Assembly: GCA_043754435.1 (NCBI GenBank)
Contig: JAYUUS010000146.1
Location: 51,745 to 115,744, forward strand
Origin: JANNYA01 sp043754435
GTDB taxonomy: Bacteria > Pseudomonadota > Gammaproteobacteria > Xanthomonadales > SZUA-5
Length of the DNA stretch: 64,000 nt
Direction: 5' to 3'
Each line of letters begins with the position of its first letter. The first letter of the stretch is position 1. Shown here piece by piece: positions 1-6,376 of this stretch. A program made the translations under genes and the position numbers. The notes beneath the pieces were generated by a model that was not told the origin of the DNA, did not search any database, and worked only from the letters and a program-made list of their open reading frames with translations.

Positions 1-363
1 AGAACATTCGCATTCGATGTCTAAATTGCCAGCCGGATCGGGCGTGATGCGGATTTCGCAGTGTTCTAGGCTGAGCGCATGGCAAAACGGTATCAGCTCG
101 TGCGTGCGTTTGGCCGCCATCACGCCGGCAATGATTGCAGTGTGGAGGATTGCGCCCTTTTTACCGGTAAAGCCGGTGGCCAAAAGCTGCGCGCCGATGT
201 CCGCCGGGAACTCAACCCGCGCCTGTGCAATGGCGCGGCGTGCAGTAACGACTTTGGCCGCCACATCGACCATAGTTGGGTTGCCCGCAGGGTCGATATG
301 GCTTATCTGGCGTGTCGCCTGGTCGGCGAGACTGATGGATTGCTCTGATAATTTAGCCGCCAA
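1..363 (-). CDS. moaC: MoaC, cyclic pyranopterin monophosphate synthase (C-terminus outside window)
   Basis: Converts the MoaA product to cyclic pyranopterin monophosphate in molybdenum cofactor synthesis. About 121 of the usual 160 or so residues are present; the C-terminus lies beyond the window edge. Visible family blocks are HIDPAGNPTMVDVAAK near the N-terminus, GFTGKKGAILHTAIIAGVMA, and HELIPFCHALSLEHCEI, which carries the conserved Cys-His of the active-site region. I place the start at TTG 363 because no ATG or GTG lies in frame before the homology begins and GGAG sits 10 bases upstream. It overlaps the end of moaA by 11 bases, so the two are probably co-transcribed and translationally coupled. 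Identity is secure; the start is inferred. Confidence 0.93.
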   Translation of the reverse strand, partial: MAAKLSEQSISLADQATRQISHIDPAGNPTMVDVAAKVVTARRAIAQARVEFPADIGAQLLATGFTGKKGAILHTAIIAGVMAAKRTHELIPFCHALSLEHCEIRITPDPAGNLDIECECS

Positions 364-1474
364 GGTGATACATCTCCGATTTTTGCTCTGTTAGCGAGTC
401 ATGGATTGCGGGCGCGCTGTTGGCTAGGCGCTCGGCGCGCAATTCCGAATAGCGATCCGCACGCGCCCGCCAAATAGCTTTGATGGTGTTGCTGACCAAC
501 ATCGCATCGTGCGTTTTCAGCAGCGCCAATAAATCATGCCCGTGCGCACTAAATAGGCAGGTAAATAATTTGCCGTCTGCCGCCACGCGCGCGCGCGTGC
601 AGCCTCTGCAAAATGGGCTGCTGATGGCGGAAATAAAGCCAATTTCGCCCGCGCCATCCAAATAACGAAAGCGGGTTGCGACCTCGCCCATCGTCGCCTG
701 CTGAATTTGCTCGATTGGATATTTTGCATGGATGCGCGCAATCAAGTCCGCGCTTGGAACCACATGCTCAGGCTGCCAACCGTTGCAGGTGCCGACGTCC
801 ATATATTCAATAAAACGCGGCACGTGCGCGCGGTGGCGAAAGTGTTTGCATAAAGGCAATACGTCGCATTCATTGACGTTTTTTTGCACCACGCAGTTCA
901 ATTTGATCGCGCTAAAGCCAGCACCTTCGGCAGCGTCGATGCCGCGCAAAACCGCTGATAGCTCGCCCCGGCCACCGCTTAGCGCTTTGAAGCGCTGTGG
1001 ATCAAGGCTGTCTAAACTAATGGTCAAACGATCCAAACCGGCTGCGTGAAGTTCGGCCGCTTGGTTCGCCAACAGGCTGGCGTTGGTGGTGAGCGCGATT
1101 TCAATCGGCTGCGCCAGCTGCACGCTTAAACTGCGGGCGGCACGAATAATGCCGGGTAAGTCCTTGCGCATTAACGGCTCGCCGCCGGTGATGCGCAGTT
1201 TTTGCATGCCCAGGTGCAGCAGGGCGCTAACCAGCGTTTTTAGCTCGTCGGTGCCCATGCGCTGACTGGGTGTCAGAAATTTAAGCGGTGGCGCTACAAA
1301 TTTGATCCGCGTTGGTTCGCTGCTCCCGTTTGCGGTGACCAACCGCGTTTGCTCAGCCTCCGGCATGCAATAGCCACAGCGGTAATTACAGCGATCCATC
1401 ACCGAAACGCGCGCATCACGCAGGGCGCGTGCAAGCTGGTCGATGACCGGCTGCTGGCGCAAAAGTGCGCTCAA
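353..1474 (-). CDS. moaA: MoaA, GTP 3',8-cyclase (radical SAM)
   Basis: Radical SAM enzyme for the first step of molybdenum cofactor synthesis, turning GTP into 3',8-cyclo-7,8-dihydro-GTP. The radical SAM cluster motif CNYRCGYC (CxxxCxxC) lies near residues 29-36, and the second Fe-S cluster site is seen as FCRGCTRARVAADGKLFTC. The protein ends in the Gly-Gly that MoaA needs for activity. The open frame runs up to 1522, but that part lies over the upstream hydrolase gene. TTG 1474, which overlaps the hydrolase stop codon (TTGA), gives about 373 aa with only a short leader before the homology, so I prefer it. It lies between the hydrolase gene and moaC in one minus-strand transcript. Confidence 0.94.
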   Translation of the reverse strand: MSALLRQQPVIDQLARALRDARVSVMDRCNYRCGYCMPEAEQTRLVTANGSSEPTRIKFVAPPLKFLTPSQRMGTDELKTLVSALLHLGMQKLRITGGEPLMRKDLPGIIRAARSLSVQLAQPIEIALTTNASLLANQAAELHAAGLDRLTISLDSLDPQRFKALSGGRGELSAVLRGIDAAEGAGFSAIKLNCVVQKNVNECDVLPLCKHFRHRAHVPRFIEYMDVGTCNGWQPEHVVPSADLIARIHAKYPIEQIQQATMGEVATRFRYLDGAGEIGFISAISSPFCRGCTRARVAADGKLFTCLFSAHGHDLLALLKTHDAMLVSNTIKAIWRARADRYSELRAERLANSAPAIHDSLTEQKSEMYHLGG

Positions 1475-2196
1475 GCGTGCTGGCCCAGCGCAATGCGCGC
1501 GCCCGGCACCAGAACCCGCCACCCACGTTCGGCAATTTTATGGGCCTCAACTTGATTGTGCTGATGGTACAGATACATGCGTTGGCGCAGCGCGTTTGCA
1601 TACTCGCGCTCCAAATCTTCAATCCCGGTATGCGATGGGTTTGCGGTGAACGTGCAGTCGTGAAACAGGGTTTCATTGCCCGCGCCAAAATGCGCAAACA
1701 CTTCCGGCACCGGTCGGGTGTCGCCGCTGTAGACAAATTGCCCGGCCAGCGCCAAGCCAAACGCACTATTCGGCGCGTGGTGGCGCACTGGAAACACTGA
1801 AAAAACTAAGCCGTCGTGGAAAAACGTGTTGCTGACCGGGATCAACTGAAACGCATCCCAAAAGTTTTTGCCGCCTTCGGCTAAGCCGGGAAACTCGGCT
1901 AGACGCGCGTGCAGCATCGGCACTAGACTGACTGGCGCATACAGCTTGATTTGCGTCGGCTTGAAAGTGGCTTGATAGAAAAACGTCTCTAAACCGCCAA
2001 TATGATCCAGATGTGCGTGCGTCAGGAAAATTGCGCCCGGTAATTCTCCATACGCGGCCCGGTAGCGGTCGGGCGTGCTGGGGCCGCAGTCGAGCAACAG
2101 CAACGGACGCGTGTGCCGCTCCAATACCGCGCTGGCGGAGCCTAACTCCATAGAGCTGGCACTGCCCGTGCCTAAAAAGTGCATCGCAAAACTCAT
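1471..2196 (-). CDS. MBL-fold metallo-hydrolase (RNase Z-like)
   Basis: A 241-aa metallo-beta-lactamase-fold protein. The metal-binding motif HAHLDH is at residues 60-65, followed by a second-half HDCTF block and a GDT segment (YSGDTRP) that supply the other metal ligands expected in this fold. The N-terminus (FLGTGSASS) and overall layout resemble the RNase Z/ElaC and phosphodiesterase branch, not the beta-lactamases. It is sandwiched between kdkA and moaA with almost no spacing (8 bases to kdkA, a TTGA overlap with moaA), so it is part of the operon, but neighbours do not reveal its substrate. A true tRNA 3'-processing role is possible but not shown, since the RNase Z exosite arm is not evident. 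Confidence 0.85.
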   Translation of the reverse strand: MSFAMHFLGTGSASSMELGSASAVLERHTRPLLLLDCGPSTPDRYRAAYGELPGAIFLTHAHLDHIGGLETFFYQATFKPTQIKLYAPVSLVPMLHARLAEFPGLAEGGKNFWDAFQLIPVSNTFFHDGLVFSVFPVRHHAPNSAFGLALAGQFVYSGDTRPVPEVFAHFGAGNETLFHDCTFTANPSHTGIEDLEREYANALRQRMYLYHQHNQVEAHKIAERGWRVLVPGARIALGQHA

Positions 2197-2204
2197 TATT
2201 AAAC

Positions 2205-2963
2205 CTATACGCCTTGATACGCGGCCAGCAGCGCAGGCCAGAGCTTATTGGAAAAATCGGCGCGCGCGGCAAAGCCTAATTTGGTTAGCGAGCGCAGCAA
2301 GCGCGCCAAGTTTGCCTGCTGCCACACCCGCTTAGGCTTGCGCAACAGACAGCGATCAAAATCTATTAACGCTGGGCCAGCATCGGTCAACAAAATATTG
2401 TGGGCGTTTAAATCCGCGTGCCAAAGTGCAGCACCGTTGATATTCGCCCCGTGAAAGCGCTGCAACATGTGCCCAATGGCGTGAAAATCCGCAACAGTCG
2501 CCGTCTGCACATGCGCCGAAAGTGGATTTGCCCCAGGCAACCACGCAGTCAAAATATCGGCGCGATAGCTCAAGCCTGAGCGCACAAAGCGCGCCGCCAG
2601 CGGTGCGGGTACGGGCAAATTGTGGCTGTGCAAAGTCGCCAGTAAGCGCAGCTCTCTAAAACAGCGCGTCGCTTGCGCGCCAATAAACACGTAACGATCT
2701 TGCCAAAGCGCGCCGGTCATGCCGCCCCGACGATAGTGCCGCAGCGCGCCGACACCGAAAGAACCCAGCACTTGAAACGCTTGTCCACGGCCATCACGCA
2801 GCGCTTTTGCACTACTGCCGTAGCTGCTGGGGTCAAAAAGCTGCGCCAATGGCTCCGCCACGCGGGCGCGATCCACTAATGCCCAGCCGCGCTCAATGCG
2901 TTCAAGCACAAGCGCAGTGTCGGCGACTTTCAACAGTGTGGCAGGGTTGGATTTGGTTACCAT
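2205..2963 (-). CDS. kdkA: 3-deoxy-D-manno-octulosonic acid (KDO) kinase
   Basis: Phosphorylates the KDO residue of lipid A-linked KDO at the inner face of the cytoplasmic membrane, an LPS core step seen in Haemophilus, Bordetella and xanthomonads. The protein-kinase-like fold is recognisable from the Gly/Arg-rich HYRRGG loop, ELRLLATL in the C-helix position, catalytic WHADLNAHNIL and metal-binding LIDFDRC. Length (about 252 aa) fits the family. The start is either ATG 2963 or TTG 2981; neither has a clear ribosome site. A family-9 glycosyltransferase that would share its pathway lies divergently at 4433, now separated from it by the inserted toxin-antitoxin-chaperone module. Confidence 0.9.
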   Translation of the reverse strand: MVTKSNPATLLKVADTALVLERIERGWALVDRARVAEPLAQLFDPSSYGSSAKALRDGRGQAFQVLGSFGVGALRHYRRGGMTGALWQDRYVFIGAQATRCFRELRLLATLHSHNLPVPAPLAARFVRSGLSYRADILTAWLPGANPLSAHVQTATVADFHAIGHMLQRFHGANINGAALWHADLNAHNILLTDAGPALIDFDRCLLRKPKRVWQQANLARLLRSLTKLGFAARADFSNKLWPALLAAYQGV

Positions 2964-2997
2964 GCGGCGAAGTTTATCCAATTTCCAGTTAGCCGCG

Positions 2998-3014
2998 CTT
3001 TAGATGATCTAAAG
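2998..3014. promoter_or_regulatory. 17-bp perfect palindrome between kdkA and mqsR
   Basis: CTTTAGAT-G-ATCTAAAG: two 8-bp arms around a single central base. It lies in the divergent region between kdkA and the mqsR toxin gene, 22 bases before the second palindrome. A regulatory binding site (for the MqsA homologue or another repressor) is inferred from symmetry and position only. Confidence 0.5.
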
Positions 3015-3035
3015 TAAGGGAAGATGAAGATAATT

Positions 3036-3048
3036 AACCACCATGGTT
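3036..3048. promoter_or_regulatory. Candidate MqsA operator upstream of mqsR
   Basis: AACCA-CCA-TGGTT, a 13-bp inverted repeat with a 3-base spacer. E. coli MqsA binds palindromes of the form AACCT(N)AGGTT upstream of mqsRA; here the AACC/GGTT half-sites and the spacing are kept and only the inner base differs. It ends five bases before the mqsR start codon, so binding would block transcription or translation initiation. Confidence 0.65.
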
Positions 3049-3053
3049 GAAAA

Positions 3054-3377
3054 GTGTCCCATATAAGCCCATTCTATCCGATAGACGAAGTTCGCGCGGC
3101 AGCGGCAGCAGGTCGGCTCATCGCTGAGTCTGGGGCTGATACGCACTCACGCGAATTGGGTTACAGCAGGGAAGCTGTGCTCAAGGTTCTTAAAAATTTG
3201 GACATCAAACAGTTTCACAAGACATACCTTTATCCGCAGCGCAATTTTCCGCTTGATTCGTACAAGCTGAAAGCCCTGTCCGACACCAAGCAATTCGATG
3301 ACCTCTACATCAAATTTGCATTGCGGGGCGAAGGTAGGTCACGAATTCTCTTGGTGTCCTTTCATTTGAATAGGTAG
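3054..3377 (+). CDS. mqsR: MqsR-like toxin (RelE-fold mRNA interferase) of a TAC module
   Basis: A 107-aa protein resembling E. coli MqsR, a RelE-fold ribonuclease that cleaves mRNA mainly at GCU. Matching parts are the N-terminal YPIDEVRAAAAAGRLI helix, the ILKxLDxKQFHKTYLY-type middle block (MqsR has DFYKSMTTY) and the C-terminal strand ILLVSFH (MqsR: VLIVSFKEK). The start is GTG 3054; an in-frame stop at 3048-3050 excludes anything longer. Its ribosome site is weak, which would keep toxin synthesis low. It is followed 15 bases later by the MqsA-like antitoxin and then by a SecB-like chaperone, the MqsR-MqsA-chaperone order of toxin-antitoxin-chaperone systems. Similarity is moderate; the gene order makes the call firm. 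Confidence 0.85.
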   Translation: MSHISPFYPIDEVRAAAAAGRLIAESGADTHSRELGYSREAVLKVLKNLDIKQFHKTYLYPQRNFPLDSYKLKALSDTKQFDDLYIKFALRGEGRSRILLVSFHLNR

Positions 3378-3392
3378 TTGGAAGAAGCCACC

Positions 3393-3920
3393 ATGAAGTG
3401 CCTGATTTGCGAGACTGGAAATTTGACCGCTGCAAGCCGTACCGAACCGTTGCGGTACAAAAACCGGGTGTTGCATGTGCACGGGTATTTGGTGTCGAAC
3501 TGCGATGCTTGCGGAGCAAGCTTGGTGTTGACAGCGCAAATGAAAGTCAATCAACGCCTGATGGCCGACGCTGAACGCCGTGCCGATGGGCTGCTGACGA
3601 GTAATGAGATCAAAAAAGTACGCGAGTTGCTGAACTTGAACCGAGGTCAAGCGTCCAAGGTGTTTGGTGGGGGTCCCAATGCTTTTAGCAAGTACGAGCG
3701 GGGCGAAATCCATCCTTCCGAGGCAGTGAATAAGCTTATGGTTTTAGTGCGGGACGTACCCGAAGCCCGTAAAAAACTTCTACAAACAGCAGGCTTTGCT
3801 GTTTCCCAATGGGTTGATGACAAAATCGGGGTGCCCATTGAACAAGTAGGATCAACCGATTGGCTCAATGCTTTGACGCAGGGGCAGCCCTCGACACGAG
3901 CAAGCTATGAAGTCCAATAA
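3393..3920 (+). CDS. mqsA: MqsA-like antitoxin with C-terminal chaperone-addiction extension
   Basis: A 175-aa antitoxin and repressor. The N-terminal zinc domain has its four cysteines at residues 3, 6, 37 and 40 (CLIC and CDAC). The HTH-XRE domain at about 72-130 contains FGGGPNAFSKYERGE, nearly the MqsA recognition-helix sequence. E. coli MqsA ends just after this domain at 131 aa; here about 45 extra residues follow, including hydrophobic VSQW and DWLNAL segments. In TAC systems such an extension makes the antitoxin unstable unless a SecB-like chaperone binds it. I chose ATG 3393, preceded by GGAAGAAG, over the in-frame TTG at 3378. The gene overlaps the downstream chaperone gene by 14 bases. 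Confidence 0.9.
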   Translation: MKCLICETGNLTAASRTEPLRYKNRVLHVHGYLVSNCDACGASLVLTAQMKVNQRLMADAERRADGLLTSNEIKKVRELLNLNRGQASKVFGGGPNAFSKYERGEIHPSEAVNKLMVLVRDVPEARKKLLQTAGFAVSQWVDDKIGVPIEQVGSTDWLNALTQGQPSTRASYEVQ

Positions 3921-4359
3921 AGCGGTTGCCGCAGAAGTCCGTAACCAAATCGAGCTACAAGATATTGTCTTACTAGACGCACATTCCCAACAAAGCTTCG
4001 AAGCGCAGGCCCCACTGGTGCAGCAATCACGCCATTGGGTTGATTCGGCCTTGGTCGATGTAGACGGTAAAAAGTGCGTCCAGGCGGTAGTGGACTTAGG
4101 TGTTCGATTAGTGGATGCCAAGAACGTCTTGCGTTGTGAAGTTGCTGCACGGTTTTTATTGAGCTATCAGTGCAAACAGGGCTTGAGCAAGGAGCAACTA
4201 GAAGCGCTCAGCGATAATTTTGTGCACAACGCTTGGCCGTTTTGGCGCCAACATGTGTTTGATTTGGTGCAGCGAAGCCGACTCCCACGCATTGAAGTTC
4301 CTCTATTCGGCGGCCTACGTAAGAAGATCGCGGCGGCGGCAAGGACGCAAAAAAAATGA
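3907..4359 (+). CDS. SecB-like chaperone of the MqsRA toxin-antitoxin system
   Basis: A 150-aa protein of SecB fold. The beta-sheet part (residues 15-95) is divergent. The C-terminal block HNAWPFWRQHVFDLVQRSRLPRIEVPLF lines up with SecB's [28 protein letters not shown] region, with the characteristic helix then Pro-rich strand. It is not the general export SecB: it overlaps mqsA by 14 bases and belongs to the toxin-antitoxin operon. In such modules (Mycobacterium Rv1955-1957 and MqsRA-chaperone loci) the dedicated chaperone binds the antitoxin's C-terminal extension, protects it from proteases and helps it neutralise the toxin. The lysine-rich tail (KKIAAAARTQKK) is a small oddity. Confidence 0.85.
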   Translation: MKSNKAVAAEVRNQIELQDIVLLDAHSQQSFEAQAPLVQQSRHWVDSALVDVDGKKCVQAVVDLGVRLVDAKNVLRCEVAARFLLSYQCKQGLSKEQLEALSDNFVHNAWPFWRQHVFDLVQRSRLPRIEVPLFGGLRKKIAAAARTQKK

Positions 4360-4432
4360 TTTATAGACCGTTATCGCACTATTTTTGCCGTCGTTCGGCA
4401 AGGCTAGTTAGCGTTACTCAGGGCGAGTCTAA

Positions 4433-5488
4433 ATGAATGTGTGCATTTTTCGTCTTTCTGCGCTGGGCGACGCGACCCATGTGTTAGCGCTGATTGATGC
4501 CATACAACGCGACCCAGTCAGCCAACATTGGCGCTTAATCTGGGTACTTGGGCCGGGTGAAGCCAAGCTTGTGGCAGGTTTGCCGGGTGTGGAGTTGGTC
4601 GTCTATAACAAGCGCAGCGGTCTAAAAGGCGCGTGGGAGTTGCGTAAAAGAGTGTTACGGCTGCTCAATGGCGGTGCATTTGATGTGCTGTTACAGCTAC
4701 AGCTCGCGCTGCGGGCGAATTTGATTTCCAGGCTAATTCCGGCCAAACGCCGGATTGGTTTTGATGTAGCGCGCAGCAAAGAGCTACACAGTCTCGTTAT
4801 CAACGAACGCATCGCCAGCGATGCTGGCCCACACGTATTGGACGCGATGCTGGGTTTTTTGACGCCGCTGGGCATTGCGCGCCCGGCGCAGCTGCATTGG
4901 CCGCTGGTGATTCCAGCGGATGCCCACGCATTCGCCGAAACCCATCTGCCAGCAGGCCAGCGGTATTTAGTGCTCAGCCCGTGCTCCTCACACGCGTTGC
5001 GCAATTGGCTACCAGAACGCTATGCCGCTGTCGCCAATTTTGCCTCGGAAAAATTAGGCTTGACACCAGTTTTGGTCGGCGGCAAAAGTGCCATAGAAGT
5101 CGCAATGGCGGCCGCGATTCGTGCGCCGTTACGTGTGCCATACATTGATTTGGTTGGCAAAGACACGCTCAAACAGTTGCTAGCGGTGCTGGCGCGCGCT
5201 ACGGTGGTGTTGAGCCCCGATTCTGGCCCCGCACATATGGCACAAGCTTTGGGCACGCCGGTTGTGGGCCTCTACGCCGCCACCGACGCCAAGCGCAGCG
5301 GCCCGTATCGCGCACAGCATTTATGCACCCAGCACTATGCCCATGCAGCACAGCAATTCTTAGGCAAACCGGCAGAAAATTTGCGCTGGGGCCAAAAAAT
5401 CGAGCGCGAGGGCGTAATGGCTTTGATTACCGTGGACGAAGTTTGTTTGCTGCTGGAGCGTGCAGCGTCAGGAAATCGCCTGAGTTAG
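4433..5488 (+). CDS. Glycosyltransferase family 9 (LPS heptosyltransferase-like)
   Basis: A 351-aa ADP-heptose:LPS heptosyltransferase-family protein. Family hallmarks are the N-terminal FRLSALGDATHVLALIDAI segment, LSPCSSHALRNWLPERYA in the middle, LVGKDTLKQLLAVL, and the donor-binding LSPDSGPAHMAQALGTPVVGLY near the C-terminus. It would extend the LPS inner core at the inner face of the cytoplasmic membrane, in keeping with kdkA nearby. Which sugar it adds cannot be read from the sequence; WaaC/WaaF-type or other core heptosyltransferases are possible. Its last nine codons lie in a 37-bp repeat that recurs 303 bases downstream, so its 3' end was duplicated. Confidence 0.87.
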   Translation: MNVCIFRLSALGDATHVLALIDAIQRDPVSQHWRLIWVLGPGEAKLVAGLPGVELVVYNKRSGLKGAWELRKRVLRLLNGGAFDVLLQLQLALRANLISRLIPAKRRIGFDVARSKELHSLVINERIASDAGPHVLDAMLGFLTPLGIARPAQLHWPLVIPADAHAFAETHLPAGQRYLVLSPCSSHALRNWLPERYAAVANFASEKLGLTPVLVGGKSAIEVAMAAAIRAPLRVPYIDLVGKDTLKQLLAVLARATVVLSPDSGPAHMAQALGTPVVGLYAATDAKRSGPYRAQHLCTQHYAHAAQQFLGKPAENLRWGQKIEREGVMALITVDEVCLLLERAASGNRLS

Positions 5489-5711
5489 GGCGTGGCATGT
5501 GGGTCGCAAGTGAATCTGCAATTTGCTGCATCAAGCTTTTATTTTGTAGCACATGCAGCGTTTCCTGCTCTCGCTCCCAATCATCGGCACTGACCACTAC
5601 AAATGCCTCGCCCGCACGGCGGGTTACTTTTATCGGCGTGTGATTGCTAACGACCTGTTCTACGTAGGTTTTTAGCTTGTCTCTGAATTGGTTGACGCTG
5701 ACGGTTTCCAT
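5427..5711 (-). CDS. Orphan Phd/YefM-family antitoxin
   Basis: A 94-aa antitoxin of the Phd/YefM family: METVSVNQFRDKLKTYVEQV followed by PIKVTRRAGEAFVVVSADDWE, the classic DNA-binding N-terminal half, then a helical C-terminal half. I start it at ATG 5711, where the family motif begins; longer in-frame starts run into the operator palindrome. No toxin gene (YoeB, Doc or other) lies next to it on either side. Its last 20 or so residues are antisense to the end of the glycosyltransferase gene, so the original 3' end was probably replaced at the repeat junction. It sits between two 37-bp direct repeats. Likely role: a solitary autorepressor or an anti-addiction remnant. Confidence 0.82.
   Translation of the reverse strand: METVSVNQFRDKLKTYVEQVVSNHTPIKVTRRAGEAFVVVSADDWEREQETLHVLQNKSLMQQIADSLATHMPRPNSGDFLTLHAPAANKLRPR
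5459..5495 (+). repeat. 37-bp direct repeat, copy 1 (3' end of GT9 gene)
   Basis: This copy and the one at 5762-5798 match at 35 of 37 bases. It encodes the last residues (RAASGNRLS and stop) of the glycosyltransferase and marks the left edge of the antitoxin-bearing segment. Confidence 0.9.
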
Positions 5712-5724
5712 AATGATTGCCAAA

Positions 5725-5743
5725 TGTACGGGGTTTCCGTACA
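5725..5743. promoter_or_regulatory. Candidate operator of the Phd/YefM antitoxin
   Basis: TGTACGG-GGTTT-CCGTACA, an inverted repeat with perfect 7-bp arms, ending 14 bases upstream of the antitoxin start (minus strand). YefM/Phd proteins bind palindromes with TGTACA cores, and half of that core is present in each arm here. Autoregulation is inferred. Confidence 0.6.
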
Positions 5744-5761
5744 AATTAGCATAGCGATGAA

Positions 5762-5798
5762 CGTGCAGCGTCAGGGAATCGCCTGAGTTAGTGCGTGG
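5762..5798 (+). repeat. 37-bp direct repeat, copy 2 (duplicated GT9 gene end)
   Basis: Second copy of the glycosyltransferase 3' end, including codons for RAASGNRLS and the stop, 303 bases after copy 1 and not attached to any gene. This is what an insertion that reconstitutes the target gene's end would leave. Confidence 0.9.
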
Positions 5799-5849
5799 TT
5801 TGCGCTAGCTGGCGTGGCAAACTGGGGTTCGCTTTCCTTGGAGATTTAT

Positions 5850-5954
5850 GTGGCAGTCCTGACATCAACGTTTGAACGCCTAAGGCATGAAAAGTGCATT
5901 GTTGATTTGTTTAGGGATCACCTTTCAGATGAATCTTTGCCAGGAATAGCATGA
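5850..5954 (+). CDS. Small ORF (34 aa) coupled to the next gene
   Basis: GTG 5850, preceded by TTGGAG six bases upstream, opens a 34-residue frame reading VAVLTSTFERLRHEKCIVDL and ending in LSDESLPGIA. Its stop overlaps the start of the following gene as ATGA. The sequence looks like ordinary charged, helical protein, so it may be a true small protein, a translational-coupling leader, or the tail of a truncated gene. I recognise no family. Confidence 0.4.
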   Translation: MAVLTSTFERLRHEKCIVDLFRDHLSDESLPGIA

Positions 5955-6370
5955 CAGGCTCTCGTCATTTCCTGCTGCGAAGTTCCGAGACTTCAGACTG
6001 GATTGAGTTCACGTCACTCGATGAGCTCTCAGACTGGTCTTTCGACATACGGGCTTTCTTTCGGGGCTACGCCGTAAAAGAAACGTCAGTGACGCTGGGA
6101 GACTTATCAATCTTCGCCAACGATTTGGTTACCTTCGAACGCACAAGAAAGGGCAAAGCATGTATTGCAGGAACCTACGACTTTGAATTTGCTGTGGAGG
6201 CCTTCGAGCGCCGGGGCAGTGCGCTGGTGACTTTTTCCTTAACTAATCTCCTGCACCTTCCCAACAACAAGTACGGGCGGTGCCTTCTAGAGGCCGCATT
6301 TGTCGTCAATGGCGAGTACGTTGCAAGTATGTGTCGGGGCTTGGCAGCGCTGGCGGCTCCAATTAATTAA
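5951..6370 (+). CDS. Hypothetical protein, 139 aa
   Basis: No family recognised with confidence. The protein is soluble, with no signal peptide or membrane segment. It has alternating hydrophobic strands (DFEFAVEAFERRGSALVTFSL, then LEAAFVVNGEYVASMCRGLAAL), suggesting a small beta-rich fold. The layout (an acidic W-rich start, a middle FERTRKGKA helix, paired strands, a final helix) faintly recalls WapI/DUF6228-type immunity-like proteins, but this is only an impression. The start ATG 5951 follows AGGAATAGC and overlaps the upstream 34-aa ORF by four bases. It ends six bases before the histidine kinase gene, which may share its transcript. It lies in a small accessory segment next to the repeat-flanked antitoxin. 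Confidence 0.6.
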   Translation: MTGSRHFLLRSSETSDWIEFTSLDELSDWSFDIRAFFRGYAVKETSVTLGDLSIFANDLVTFERTRKGKACIAGTYDFEFAVEAFERRGSALVTFSLTNLLHLPNNKYGRCLLEAAFVVNGEYVASMCRGLAALAAPIN

Positions 6371-6376
6371 GCCTCC

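Noticed and set aside
1475..1522. Longer start for moaA
   Set aside because: The extra residues lie over the hydrolase gene's coding end and precede the normal MoaA N-terminus; TTG 1474 is a better start.
3907..4359. Annotation as the general export chaperone SecB
   Set aside because: Sequence is diverged from SecB, it lies in a toxin-antitoxin operon, and the grxC/gpsA neighbours of true secB genes are absent.
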